Shown here: positions 7,338 to 15,151 of the stretch, one piece after another
How the letters are laid out: each line of letters opens with the position of its first letter
Numbering within the stretch: position 1 is the stretch's first letter
Source of the DNA: an uncultured Eubacteriales bacterium
Lineage (GTDB): Bacteria > Bacillota > Clostridia > Christensenellales > Aristaeellaceae
DNA length: 19,985 nucleotides
Assembly: GCA_900542395.1 (NCBI GenBank)
Contig: UQNM01000045.1
Location: 1 to 19,985, forward strand
Direction: 5' to 3'
Program-made: the position numbers and the translations under genes
The notes under the pieces: generated by a model
Database searches by the model: none
Told to the model about the DNA's origin: nothing
The model's input: only the letters and a program-made list of their open reading frames with translations

Positions 7338-8645
7338 ATGCCCCAGCGTATTGTTCGCGTTCACCCCGGTTCGCTTGCCGCGCGCAGCGGCATCCGGGAA
7401 GGGGAAACGCTCGTTTCCATCAACCGAACGCCGGTGCTCGATCTGGTCGATTATCAATATCTCACCGCACGTCCGTCGCTGGAAATGCTGCTGGAGGATA
7501 ACGACGGCCAGTCGCGCACGGTGCACGTTCACAAGCTCGTCGAGGAGCCGCTCGGGCTGACGCTCGAATCCTCCCTGATGAGCTGCCCGAAGACCTGCGC
7601 GAACCACTGCATGTTCTGCTTTATCGAGCAAATGCCGCCGGGCATGCGTCCCAGCCTCTATGTGCGCGACGACGATTGGCGGCTCTCGCTGATGGCGGGC
7701 AATTTTGTGACGCTGACCAACCTGCCGCCGCAGGAAATGGATCGCATGATCGAGCGCCACGCCAGCCCGCTGTATATCTCGGTGCAGACGACCAACGGCG
7801 AATTGCGCAAAAAGATGCTGCACCACATCCATGCCGACCGCATCATGGAACACCTTCGCCGCTTTGCCGACCACGACATGAGCTTTCACTGTCAGGTCGT
7901 GCTCTGCCCCGGCATCAACGACGGGCCGGAGCTGGAACGAACCATGCGCGATCTGGCCTCGCTCGCGCCGCACGCGCTGACGGTGGCGCTGGTGCCGGTC
8001 GGGCTGACCAAATACCGCGAACATCTGTATCCGCTTCGCCCCTATACGCAGGAGGAGGCCGAGCAGGTCATCCGGCAGGCGGAAGCGTTTCAAAAGGAGA
8101 TGCTCGCCGCGCACGGTACGCGGTTCGTCTTCCCTTCCGACGAATTTTATCAGATTGCGAAGCATCCGCTGCCCGATGTGGACAGCTATGAGGATTTTCC
8201 GCAGTTCGAAAACGGCGTCGGCCTGCTCTGCCGCCTGAAGGACGAATACGAAACGGCCGTCCGCCTCGCTCCTGACGAAGGGCAGGCGAAAAAGCGAAAG
8301 GTCATCATGGCCTGCGGCACATCTGTCGCGCCGTTTCTGCAGGAGCTGATAACAAGCCATCCCGTCAGCGGCGTCGATATCCGGATTAAACCCATCGTCA
8401 ACTACTTCTTCGGCGAGACCGTGACCGTCTCCGGCCTGATTACCGGGCAGGATCTGGTCGCGCAGCTCAAAGGCGAGGAAGCAGATGAAATACTCATCAC
8501 CGAAAGCATGCTTCGTCAGGGAGAGGAAATCTTTCTGGATGACATGACGCTTGAACAGGCGCAGCAGCAGCTCGGCATCCGCATCACCCCCGTCCCGGAC
8601 GACGGCGCGGATTTGCTCTATGCCCTGCGCGGAACGGAGGAATAA
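7338..8645 (+). CDS. DUF512 / PDZ-like radical SAM family protein (TIGR03279 type)
   Basis: This 435-residue protein begins with a PDZ-like domain (about residues 3-65: VHPGSLAARSGIREGETLVSI). A cysteine cluster follows with Cys83 and then the radical-SAM signature Cys87-X3-Cys91-X2-Cys94 (TCANHCMFC), which would hold a 4Fe-4S cluster. The barrel-like middle includes YISVQTTNGELRKKM, and the C-terminal DUF512 domain contains PSDEFY and MACGTSVAPFL. The family is common in Clostridia and cyanobacteria, but its substrate is unknown to me. The ATG at 7338 has a modest GAAGGTG 10 nt upstream. It is followed 2 nt later by der, a neighbourhood common in Clostridia, which hints at a link to ribosome assembly or tRNA/rRNA metabolism. 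That link is inferred. Confidence 0.88.
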   Translation: MPQRIVRVHPGSLAARSGIREGETLVSINRTPVLDLVDYQYLTARPSLEMLLEDNDGQSRTVHVHKLVEEPLGLTLESSLMSCPKTCANHCMFCFIEQMPPGMRPSLYVRDDDWRLSLMAGNFVTLTNLPPQEMDRMIERHASPLYISVQTTNGELRKKMLHHIHADRIMEHLRRFADHDMSFHCQVVLCPGINDGPELERTMRDLASLAPHALTVALVPVGLTKYREHLYPLRPYTQEEAEQVIRQAEAFQKEMLAAHGTRFVFPSDEFYQIAKHPLPDVDSYEDFPQFENGVGLLCRLKDEYETAVRLAPDEGQAKKRKVIMACGTSVAPFLQELITSHPVSGVDIRIKPIVNYFFGETVTVSGLITGQDLVAQLKGEEADEILITESMLRQGEEIFLDDMTLEQAQQQLGIRITPVPDDGADLLYALRGTEE

Positions 8646-8647
8646 GC

Positions 8648-9988
8648 ATGGCCAAACCCCTTGTCGCGGTCGTCGGCCGCCCGAACGTGGGCAAATCGAC
8701 CTTCTTTAACAAAATCGCGGGGCGGCGCATCTCGATCGTGGAGGATACCCCCGGCGTGACGCGCGACCGCATCTACGCGGATTGCGAATGGCTCAACCAT
8801 AAGTTCACCCTGATCGACACCGGCGGCATCGAGCCGCGCACGGACGATATCCTGCTCAAGCAGATGCGCCGTCAGGCCGAAATTGCCATCGACACCTGCG
8901 ACGTGATTCTCTTTTTTACCGACGGCCGCACCGGCATGACCGCTGACGACGAAGATGTTGCCACCATGCTGCGCAAGAGCCGCAAGCCAGTCATTCTGGT
9001 GGTCAACAAGGTTGATTATCAGGGCATGAACGACAACATCTACGATTTCTACGCGCTCGGTTTGGGCGATCCCTTCCCCATCTCCGCGACCAACATGCTT
9101 GGTCTGGGCGATTTGCTGGATGAAATGGTCAAGCATTTCCCGTCGGACGAGCAGACCGAGGGCGAAGAAGAACACACCATTCAAATCGCCGTCGTCGGCC
9201 GCCCGAACGTGGGCAAATCCAGCCTCGTGAATCGGATTCTCGGGCAGGAGCGCTCCATGGTCTCCGGCATTGCGGGCACGACGCGCGACGCGATTGATAC
9301 CGCGTTTGTTCGCGACGGCCAGCGCTACAACATCATCGACACGGCCGGTATTCGCCGCAAGCGCGCCATCGAAGAAGAATCCATCGAGCGTTACAGCATC
9401 GTGCGCGCGCTGGCCGCAGTGCGCCGCTGCGACGTGGCCTTAATCGTCATCAACGCCGAGGACGGCGTAACCGAGCAGGATACGAAGGTCGCGGGCTATG
9501 TGCACGACGAGGGCAAGGCCGCCATCATCGTCGTCAACAAGTGGGACGCGCTGGAAAAAGACACCAACACGATGGAAGCCTTCCGCAAGAAGGTCATCGA
9601 GGATCTTAAATTCATGGATTACGCCCCGGTGCTCTTCATCTCCGCGCTGACCGGTCAGCGCGTGCCGAAGGTGCTGGAAAGCGTCCGCGAGGTCTACGGC
9701 CAGACCTCCCGCCGCATCACGACCGGCCTGCTCAACGATATTCTGGCCGACGCGACCACCGCGCTCCAGCCGCCGTATATCAGCGGCCGCCGACTCAAGA
9801 TTTATTACGCCACGCAGCAGAGCGTCTGCCCGCCGACCTTTGTGCTCTTCGTCAACGACGAAAAGCTGATGCATTTCGCCTATCAGCGCTATCTGGAAAA
9901 TCAGTTCCGCAAATCCTTCGGGTTTGAGGGCACGCCGATTCGTTTCATCCTCCGCAACAAAAATCAAAAGGGAGATGACGTGAAATGA
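8648..9988 (+). CDS. der: Ribosome-assembly GTPase Der (EngA)
   Basis: Der is the tandem-GTPase factor needed to mature the 50S ribosomal subunit. The 446-residue protein has the full layout. The first G domain has GRPNVGKS (10-17), DTPG (33-36), DTGG (57-60), NKVD (120-123) and SATN (146-149). An acidic linker (about 166-176) follows. The second G domain has GRPNVGKS (184-191), DTAG (231-234) and NKWD (297-300). A KH-like RNA-binding domain occupies about 350-440. All key residues look intact and the length is normal. It starts 2 nt after the DUF512 stop and overlaps plsY by 4 nt (ATGA), so it sits in the middle of a tight operon. Confidence 0.97.
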   Translation: MAKPLVAVVGRPNVGKSTFFNKIAGRRISIVEDTPGVTRDRIYADCEWLNHKFTLIDTGGIEPRTDDILLKQMRRQAEIAIDTCDVILFFTDGRTGMTADDEDVATMLRKSRKPVILVVNKVDYQGMNDNIYDFYALGLGDPFPISATNMLGLGDLLDEMVKHFPSDEQTEGEEEHTIQIAVVGRPNVGKSSLVNRILGQERSMVSGIAGTTRDAIDTAFVRDGQRYNIIDTAGIRRKRAIEEESIERYSIVRALAAVRRCDVALIVINAEDGVTEQDTKVAGYVHDEGKAAIIVVNKWDALEKDTNTMEAFRKKVIEDLKFMDYAPVLFISALTGQRVPKVLESVREVYGQTSRRITTGLLNDILADATTALQPPYISGRRLKIYYATQQSVCPPTFVLFVNDEKLMHFAYQRYLENQFRKSFGFEGTPIRFILRNKNQKGDDVK

Positions 9989-10596
9989 GCGTTTCTGTCA
10001 AGCTGATTCTGACGCTTGTGATCGGCTACCTGCTGGGCAGCATCTCCACGGGCGTCATCGTCTCCCGCGTGTTCGGCCACAAGGATATCCGCAGCGAGGG
10101 CAGCGGCAATTCCGGCACAACAAACATGCTCCGCGTCATGGGCAAAAAATATGCCCTGCTGACATTCGCGGGCGATTTGCTCAAGGGCATTGTCGCCGTG
10201 CTGATCGGCAAGGCGTGGCTGGGCACGCAGGCGGGTGAAATCGTCGGCGCGTTCGGCGCCATTCTGGGGCACAATTTTCCGCTCTACTTCGGTTTCAAGG
10301 GCGGAAAGGGCATCGCGACGAGCTTCGGCTGTCTGCTGATCGTGTTTCCGGCGCAGACGCTGTGCGCCTTCGGCGTGTTCCTGCTGATCGTGGCGCTGAC
10401 GCGCTATGTCTCCGCCGGTTCGCTGGGCGCGGCCGTCACGCTTCCGTTTTTCATCATGCTCACCACGCCCTGCAACCCGGTCATCTGGGGTTCGGTGATC
10501 GCCATCTGCCTGCTGGCGATTTGGCGGCATGCGCCGAACATTAAGCGCCTGATGAACCACACGGAAAGCAAAATCAGCCTGAGCAAAAAGAAATAA
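9985..10596 (+). CDS. plsY: Acyl-phosphate:glycerol-3-phosphate acyltransferase PlsY
   Basis: PlsY is the membrane enzyme that moves an acyl group from acyl-phosphate (made by PlsX) to glycerol-3-phosphate, the first step of phospholipid synthesis in most Gram-positive bacteria. The 203-residue product has the expected multi-pass membrane pattern and the three loop motifs: EGSGNSGTTNMLR (38-50, with Thr where Ala is usual in SGNxGATN), GHNFPLYFGFKGGKG (95-109) and RHAPNIKRL near the end. GGGAG at 9970-9974 lies 10 nt before the ATG, inside the end of der, and the 4-nt overlap points to coupling. A Lys-rich tail ends the protein, and a terminator follows. Confidence 0.95.
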   Translation: MSVSVKLILTLVIGYLLGSISTGVIVSRVFGHKDIRSEGSGNSGTTNMLRVMGKKYALLTFAGDLLKGIVAVLIGKAWLGTQAGEIVGAFGAILGHNFPLYFGFKGGKGIATSFGCLLIVFPAQTLCAFGVFLLIVALTRYVSAGSLGAAVTLPFFIMLTTPCNPVIWGSVIAICLLAIWRHAPNIKRLMNHTESKISLSKKK

Positions 10597-10623
10597 TCGC
10601 ACAATCAAACATCAGCCAAGCAC

Positions 10624-10657
10624 AAAAGGAGCGAGTTCGCAAGACCCGCTCCTTTTT
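10624..10657. terminator. Bidirectional intrinsic terminator between plsY and the LysM gene
   Basis: AAAAGGAGCG (10624-10633) pairs with CGCTCCTTTT (10647-10656) around a 13-nt loop. The T-run on the plus strand serves plsY, and the matching A-run gives a T-run for the convergent LysM gene on the minus strand. Confidence 0.85.
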
Positions 10658-10697
10658 CCCTATATGAAATTGAATGGCGTGCGTTTCGCTATGTAGG

Positions 10698-11312
10698 TCA
10701 GGCCTCCGGCTCGCTTTCCTCCACGACCCGCCGCTTGGTCGGCAGGCAGATCACCTGCCCGCTGACAAAATCGCTGGGCAGCAGGTTGGGGTTCAGCCGC
10801 AGGAGCTGCTCAACATTCGTGCCGTTGCGCGCCGCGATTTCATCCAGCGTGTCGCCTTCCTGAAGGCGATAGACCGGACCGCCGTTTTCGCAAAGCCCCC
10901 GATCTCCGCTCGGCGGCACGCAGAGCACATCGCCGGGGCGCAGCGCCGTCAGCCGGATATCCTCGTTGTATTCGCGCAATGCCCTGAGTGACACGTTGGA
11001 GGACAGCATGACGTCCACAACGCTCTGTCCCGGCCGCACCGTATACGCGGAGGAACCGACCGGGCAGGAGCGCCCTTCTCCCACCGGCACGCACAGGATG
11101 TCGCCCACCAGCAGGTGCCCCGCCGCGATATTCGGGTTGGCATTCATCAGCGCGCGCACGCTCACGCCGAACTTCCGGGCGATCAGGTAGAAGCTGTCGC
11201 CGCGCTGAACCCGGTAGGTTTCGCTGCCCGGCGGGCATGCGCCGGTGTCCCGCTCCATCGCTGCCTGATTGATCCATTCGTTTTCAGTCGTGGTCGCATT
11301 GATTTGATCCAT
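10698..11312 (-). CDS. Triple-LysM protein with paired cysteines
   Basis: This 204-residue protein is made almost entirely of three LysM modules (about 31-76, 88-133 and 146-191), which bind N-acetylglucosamine-containing glycans such as peptidoglycan. Typical module features are YRVQRGDSFYLIARKFGV, NPNIAAGHLLVGDILCVP and YRLQEGDTLDEIAARNGT. Each module is framed by one cysteine before it and one in its final LC(V/L)P: Cys26/74, 83/131 and 141/189, each pair exactly 48 residues apart. There is no signal peptide, membrane segment or catalytic domain. A spore-coat or cortex role like SafA is a guess. The ribosome binding site AAAGGGG (11323-11329) lies 10 nt before the ATG and inside a hairpin arm. 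It probably shares the upstream phosphoribosyltransferase promoter. Confidence 0.85.
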   Translation of the reverse strand: MDQINATTTENEWINQAAMERDTGACPPGSETYRVQRGDSFYLIARKFGVSVRALMNANPNIAAGHLLVGDILCVPVGEGRSCPVGSSAYTVRPGQSVVDVMLSSNVSLRALREYNEDIRLTALRPGDVLCVPPSGDRGLCENGGPVYRLQEGDTLDEIAARNGTNVEQLLRLNPNLLPSDFVSGQVICLPTKRRVVEESEPEA

Positions 11313-11317
11313 AAAAG

Positions 11318-11367
11318 AACAGCCCCTTTCGACGTTCTGCTAAAAGCCTATGCGTCGAGGGGCTGTT
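11318..11367 (-). promoter_or_regulatory. Hairpin that buries the LysM ribosome binding site; possible attenuator/terminator
   Basis: On the minus strand, 11367-11358 pairs perfectly with 11327-11318 (10 bp, AACAGCCCCT / AGGGGCTGTT), and 11357-11353 with 11334-11330 (5 bp), separated by a 2-nt bulge and an 18-nt loop. The distal arm contains AAAGGGG, the LysM ribosome binding site. A CTTTT run ends immediately before the LysM ATG. It therefore looks like a terminator for the upstream gene that also covers the LysM translation start. Confidence 0.7.
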
Positions 11368-11378
11368 TGTGCATGAAA

Positions 11379-11939
11379 TCAGCCGAGAACCGTACCGTCC
11401 GGGTTGAAGAGCGGCAGTTTCTCCAGATAGATGATATCGCCGCGCTCCTGCGCGTCGCCTTCCGCGAGAATCGCCATGCGGCCGCAAATGTTGCCGCCGG
11501 CCTTCTCCACGAGCTTCTCCAGCGCCGTGAGGGACTCGCCGGTGGAGATCACGTCATCCACAATCAGGATGCGCTTGCCCTTCATCAGCGCGGCGTCCTC
11601 GCCGTCGATATAGAGCTTCTGCACATGGTCGGTGGTGATGGAGCGAACCTCCACGCCGATTACGTCCTTCATATAGAGCTTCACGCCCTTGCGCGCAAGC
11701 ATCCACTTCTTGCAGCCATACTGGCGCGCCATCTCATAAACCAGCGGAATCCCCTTGCTCTCCGCCGTAATCAGATAATCAAACTCCGGCGCTTTCTTGA
11801 GCAGCTCCGTCGCGCAGGCTTCGGTCAGCTCGCAGTCGCCAAAGATGACGAACGCACCGATGGAGAGCTTGTCATTAAGCGGGCAAATGGGCAGATCGCG
11901 CTCACAGCCGGCGATTGTCATGTGATAATGCGTATTCAT
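11379..11939 (-). CDS. Phosphoribosyltransferase, adenine/xanthine PRT-like
   Basis: This 186-residue type I phosphoribosyltransferase transfers a phosphoribosyl group from PRPP to a purine base in salvage. The PRPP loop RILIVDDVISTGES (123-136) is intact, and ITAESKGIPLVYEMAR (57-72) matches the first PRPP-contact region of the Apt/Xpt group. The N-terminus (about 1-45) is unlike classic Apt, so base specificity is uncertain; adenine is the first guess and a regulatory role is possible. The ATG at 11939 has GAAGG 9 nt upstream and a strong promoter further upstream. The frame stays open beyond this ATG, but that stretch is promoter DNA. A small hairpin (TTGCC...GGCAA, 11958-11980) lies in the leader. 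Confidence 0.85.
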   Translation of the reverse strand: MNTHYHMTIAGCERDLPICPLNDKLSIGAFVIFGDCELTEACATELLKKAPEFDYLITAESKGIPLVYEMARQYGCKKWMLARKGVKLYMKDVIGVEVRSITTDHVQKLYIDGEDAALMKGKRILIVDDVISTGESLTALEKLVEKAGGNICGRMAILAEGDAQERGDIIYLEKLPLFNPDGTVLG

Positions 11940-11994
11940 GGAGTCGAACCTTCTTTCTTGCCGCCGGAAAACCGAGGCAATAATCATCGTTTTT

Positions 11995-12022
11995 ATTATA
12001 CGCTGATTTCCTTTTTTGTCAA
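11995..12022 (-). promoter_or_regulatory. Sigma-A promoter of the phosphoribosyltransferase gene
   Basis: On the minus strand, perfect TTGACA (12017-12022) and TATAAT (11995-12000) boxes are separated by 16 bp. The spacing is one short of ideal, but both boxes are consensus, so strong constitutive expression is expected. Confidence 0.85.
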
Positions 12023-12116
12023 TGAATGTGCCCGCCATTTTTCCTGTTTTTATGCCACAATTTTGCGTTTTTGTGTAAAAACGAAACAAAAACAAGATTT
12101 TGGCGCTTTGGCAGGG

Positions 12117-12138
12117 CTTAAAATCGAACGATTTTAAG
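12117..12138. promoter_or_regulatory. AT-rich inverted repeat in the long intergenic region
   Basis: CTTAAAATCG (12117-12126) and CGATTTTAAG (12129-12138) form a perfect 10-bp inverted repeat with an AA centre. It could be an operator between the divergent phosphoribosyltransferase and nrdD transcription units. A terminator is less likely because the stem is AT-rich and the loop too short. I find no gene or structured RNA in the remaining 12023-12379. Confidence 0.3.
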
Positions 12139-12379
12139 TAATATAGTAAGATTATTCGTATATCATTCTCTTTTCCTTTGTCGATAAAGCCGCCGCCTGA
12201 CCGCCGCCCTGCAAGTTTTTCCGCTTTCTTTGGCTGAATCACGCATTTTTTTACAATATCCTGTCTGTTCCGCATGAATCCCCGTCATTTTTCCGCAGGC
12301 CGTCCCCGCCGCCTGATCGCCCGCGAAAAGGGCTAACGTTCACGCGGAAGATATTTTCTTTTTTTAAGCGCAATCGCCC

Positions 12380-12409
12380 TTGACGCTCCCCCTGTTTTCG
12401 TGATAAGAT
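12380..12409 (+). promoter_or_regulatory. Probable nrdD promoter
   Basis: TTGACG (12380-12385) is followed after 18 bp by TAAGAT (12404-12409), with an extended -10 TG at 12401-12402. The predicted start site falls just before the NrdR boxes, so bound NrdR would overlap the initially transcribed region. Confidence 0.5.
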
Positions 12410-12424
12410 GGTTCTCGATAGCGC

Positions 12425-12472
12425 AAACTAAATATTGTGTTCAAATTCAAAGGCAGCATCTATATGTTGTGG
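12425..12472 (+). promoter_or_regulatory. Tandem NrdR boxes upstream of nrdD
   Basis: Box 1 (12425-12440, AAACTAAATATTGTGT) matches 13 of 16 positions of the NrdR consensus ACACTATATATAGTGT. Box 2 (12457-12472, CATCTATATGTTGTGG) matches 10 of 16. They start 32 bp apart, about three helical turns with a 16-bp gap, the arrangement known for NrdR, the dATP/ATP-sensing repressor of ribonucleotide reductase genes. The location directly in front of nrdD supports the call. The second box alone would be weak. Confidence 0.75.
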
Positions 12473-12507
12473 TTTCAGGTTTCAATCATACAAAGAGAGG
12501 AATGAGT

Positions 12508-14631
12508 GTGGGGATGTACATCATCAAAAAAGACGGCACGAAGGAGCCGTTTAACGTTCAAAAGGTCGTCGCCGCCGTCAATAAAAGCGCTGAGCGTGTG
12601 CTCTATACCTTCAAGCCCGACGAGCTGGATTTCATCTGCCGCTTCGTCACCGAGAAATGCGAAGCGCTGGGCGCGGACGGCATTATGATCGCGCAGATGC
12701 ACAACATCGTCGAGGGCGCGCTGGACGCCATCAACCCGGCGGTCGCCAAATCGTATCGCGATTACCGCAACTATAAGACCGATTTCGTGCAGATGCTCGA
12801 CACGGTCTATAAGAAATCGCAATCCATCATGTACATCGGCGACAAGGAGAATTCCAACGCCGACAGCGCGCTGGTTTCCACCCGCCGCAGCCTGATTTTC
12901 AACCAGCTCAACAAGCAGCTCTATCAGAAATTCTTTTTGACGGTCGAAGAGCTTCAGGCGCAGCGCGACGGATATATCTACATTCACGATATGTCCGCCC
13001 GCCGCGACACGATGAACTGCTGCCTGTTTGACGTGGGCGCCGTGCTGCGCGGCGGGTTTGAAATGGGCAACCTGTGGTATAACGAGCCGAAGACGCTGAA
13101 CGTCGCGTTCGACGTGATCGGCGATATCGTGCTCTCCGCCGCGAGCCAGCAATACGGCGGCTTCACCGTGTCCTGCGTCGATCAGCTTCTGGATAAATAC
13201 GCCGAGGCCAGCTACATCATGTTCTATGATCGCTATCGTTCCCTCGGCCTCTCCGATGAGCGCGCGCAGGAAGAAGCGATGAAGGACATCGTCAACGACT
13301 TCGAGCAGGGCTTCCAGGGCTGGGAATACAAATTCAACACGGTCGCTTCCAGCCGCGGCGATTATCCATTTATCACCATGACGCTCGGCCTCGGTCAGAC
13401 GCGCATGGCCAAGCTCGCCAGCAAGCTGTTCCTCAAGGTGCACGCGGGCGGTCAGGGCAAGAAGAACAACAAAAAGCCGGTGCTCTTCCCCAAGCTGGTC
13501 TTTCTCTACGACGAAAACCTGCACGGGCCGGGCAAGCCGCTTGAAGACGTCTTTGAAGCGGGCATCGAGTGCTCCTCCAAGACGATGTATCCCGATTGGC
13601 TGAGCCTGACGGGCGAAGGCTACGTCGCCTCGATGTACAAGCAATACGGCGCGGTCATCAGCCCGATGGGCTGCCGCGCGTTCCTCTCCCCGTGGTTTGA
13701 GCGCGGCGGCATGGAGCCTGCGGATGAAAACGACAAGCCTGTCTTTGTCGGCCGCTTCAACATCGGCGCGGTTTCGCTGCATCTGCCGCTGATTCTCGCC
13801 AAGGCGCGCAAGGAGAGCCGCGATTTCTACGAGGTGCTGGATTATTACCTCGAGCTGATCCGCCGCCTGCACATCCGCACCTACGCCTATCTGGGCGAAA
13901 TGCGCGCAAGCACCAACCCGCTGGCTTACTGCGAGGGCGGCTTCTACGGCGGCCATCTGGGGCTTTACGACAAGATCAAGCCGCTGCTCAAGACGGCGAC
14001 GGCCTCCTTCGGCTACACCGCGCTCAACGAGCTTCAGGAGCTTTACAACGGCAAGAGCATCTATGAAGACGGCCAGTTCGCTCTCGAGGTGATGCAGCAC
14101 ATCAACGACAAGGTAAACCAGTTCAAGAAGGAAGACGGCAACCTCTACGCCATTTACGGCACGCCCGCGGAGAGCCTCTGCGGCCTGCAAATCGAGCAGT
14201 TCCGAAAGCTGTACGGCATTGTGGAAAACGTGTCCGACCGGCCATACGTCTCCAATTCCTTCCACTGCCACGTCACCGAGGAGATCACGCCGATTGAAAA
14301 GCAGAACAGCGAAGCGCGTTTCTGGAACCTCTCCAACGGCGGAAAGATTCAATACGTCCGCTATCCCGTCAGCTACAACAAAGAAGCCATCCGCACGCTG
14401 GTGCGCCGCGCCATGAAGCTCGGCCTGTACGAGGGCGTCAACCTGTCGCTGGCTTACTGCGACGACTGCGGATATCAGCAGCTCGAAATGGACGTTTGCC
14501 CGAAGTGCGGCAGCACCAATCTGACGAAAATTGACCGCATGAACGGCTATCTCTCCTATTCCCGCGTCCACGGCGAGAGCCGCCTCAACGACGCGAAGAT
14601 GGCCGAAATCGCGGAAAGAAAGAGTATGTGA
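12508..14631 (+). CDS. nrdD: Anaerobic (class III) ribonucleoside-triphosphate reductase
   Basis: NrdD reduces ribonucleoside triphosphates to deoxynucleotides without oxygen, using a glycyl radical installed by NrdG. From GTG 12508 it is 707 residues. An ATP-cone regulatory domain occupies about residues 3-92 (YIIKKDGTKEPFNVQKV). Candidate catalytic cysteines are in MNCCLFD (171-172) and ISPMGCRAFL (Cys389). A four-Cys zinc site (651, 654, 664, 667) precedes the glycyl-radical motif RMNGYLS (Gly680), which has NG where many family members have CG. Start choice: GAGAGG (12495-12500) is 7 nt before GTG 12508, only 1 nt before ATG 12502, and 13 nt before ATG 12514. Tandem NrdR boxes lie upstream; nrdG follows after 1 nt. 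Confidence 0.95.
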   Translation: MGMYIIKKDGTKEPFNVQKVVAAVNKSAERVLYTFKPDELDFICRFVTEKCEALGADGIMIAQMHNIVEGALDAINPAVAKSYRDYRNYKTDFVQMLDTVYKKSQSIMYIGDKENSNADSALVSTRRSLIFNQLNKQLYQKFFLTVEELQAQRDGYIYIHDMSARRDTMNCCLFDVGAVLRGGFEMGNLWYNEPKTLNVAFDVIGDIVLSAASQQYGGFTVSCVDQLLDKYAEASYIMFYDRYRSLGLSDERAQEEAMKDIVNDFEQGFQGWEYKFNTVASSRGDYPFITMTLGLGQTRMAKLASKLFLKVHAGGQGKKNNKKPVLFPKLVFLYDENLHGPGKPLEDVFEAGIECSSKTMYPDWLSLTGEGYVASMYKQYGAVISPMGCRAFLSPWFERGGMEPADENDKPVFVGRFNIGAVSLHLPLILAKARKESRDFYEVLDYYLELIRRLHIRTYAYLGEMRASTNPLAYCEGGFYGGHLGLYDKIKPLLKTATASFGYTALNELQELYNGKSIYEDGQFALEVMQHINDKVNQFKKEDGNLYAIYGTPAESLCGLQIEQFRKLYGIVENVSDRPYVSNSFHCHVTEEITPIEKQNSEARFWNLSNGGKIQYVRYPVSYNKEAIRTLVRRAMKLGLYEGVNLSLAYCDDCGYQQLEMDVCPKCGSTNLTKIDRMNGYLSYSRVHGESRLNDAKMAEIAERKSM

Positions 14632-14632
14632 C

Positions 14633-15130
14633 ATGAATTACCATAACATAACCGTGGATGATATGCTCAACGGCGACGGTCTGCGCACGGTGCTCTGGGT
14701 TTCCGGCTGCGCGCACCATTGCCGCGGCTGCCAGAATCCGCAAACATGGGACGCGTGCAGCGGAATTCCGTTTGATGACGCGGCGAAAAAAGAGCTTTTT
14801 GCCGACCTCTCGCGGGATTATATGAGCGGCGTGACGTTTTCCGGCGGCGATCCGCTCTGCCCCGGCAACCGCGAAACCGTCGGGCAGTTGATTGCCGAAA
14901 TTCACGAGCGTTTCCCGGAAAAAACGATATGGCTTTACACTGGGGATCTGTTTGAGAGCTTCCGCGACACGCTCAGCTTCCTTCCGATGATCGACGTGAT
15001 TGTGGACGGCCCCTATGTCGAGGCGCTTCGCGACGTCAATCTGCGCTGGAAGGGCAGCAAAAACCAGCGCGTCATCGACGTTAAAAAGACGCTCGCCAGC
15101 GGAGAAATCGTCCTGTGGGCAAAAAATTAA
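14633..15130 (+). CDS. nrdG: Anaerobic ribonucleotide reductase activating enzyme
   Basis: NrdG is a radical SAM activase that makes the glycyl radical on NrdD. The 165-residue protein has the usual short length and the signature Cys26-X3-Cys30-X2-Cys33 (CAHHCRGC) for the 4Fe-4S cluster. The family features QNPQTWD after the cluster and TFSGGDPL near residues 69-76 (SAM contact) are present. It starts 1 nt after the nrdD stop, so the two products are probably made together. The ribosome binding site must lie within the end of nrdD (GGAAAGAAAGAG region). Confidence 0.95.
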   Translation: MNYHNITVDDMLNGDGLRTVLWVSGCAHHCRGCQNPQTWDACSGIPFDDAAKKELFADLSRDYMSGVTFSGGDPLCPGNRETVGQLIAEIHERFPEKTIWLYTGDLFESFRDTLSFLPMIDVIVDGPYVEALRDVNLRWKGSKNQRVIDVKKTLASGEIVLWAKN

Positions 15131-15151
15131 CCGATACAAAAGGAGTTCTTT

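Noticed and set aside
12140..12275. N-terminal extension of the phosphoribosyltransferase frame as far as 12275.
   Set aside because: The extension crosses the perfect -35 and -10 boxes, has no ribosome binding site and encodes sequence unlike the family. The ATG at 11939 is better supported.
12280..12378. Possible riboswitch or T-box in the nrdD leader region.
   Set aside because: No T-box, cobalamin or other recognisable conserved core is present, and only short weak stems form. The NrdR boxes explain the regulation.
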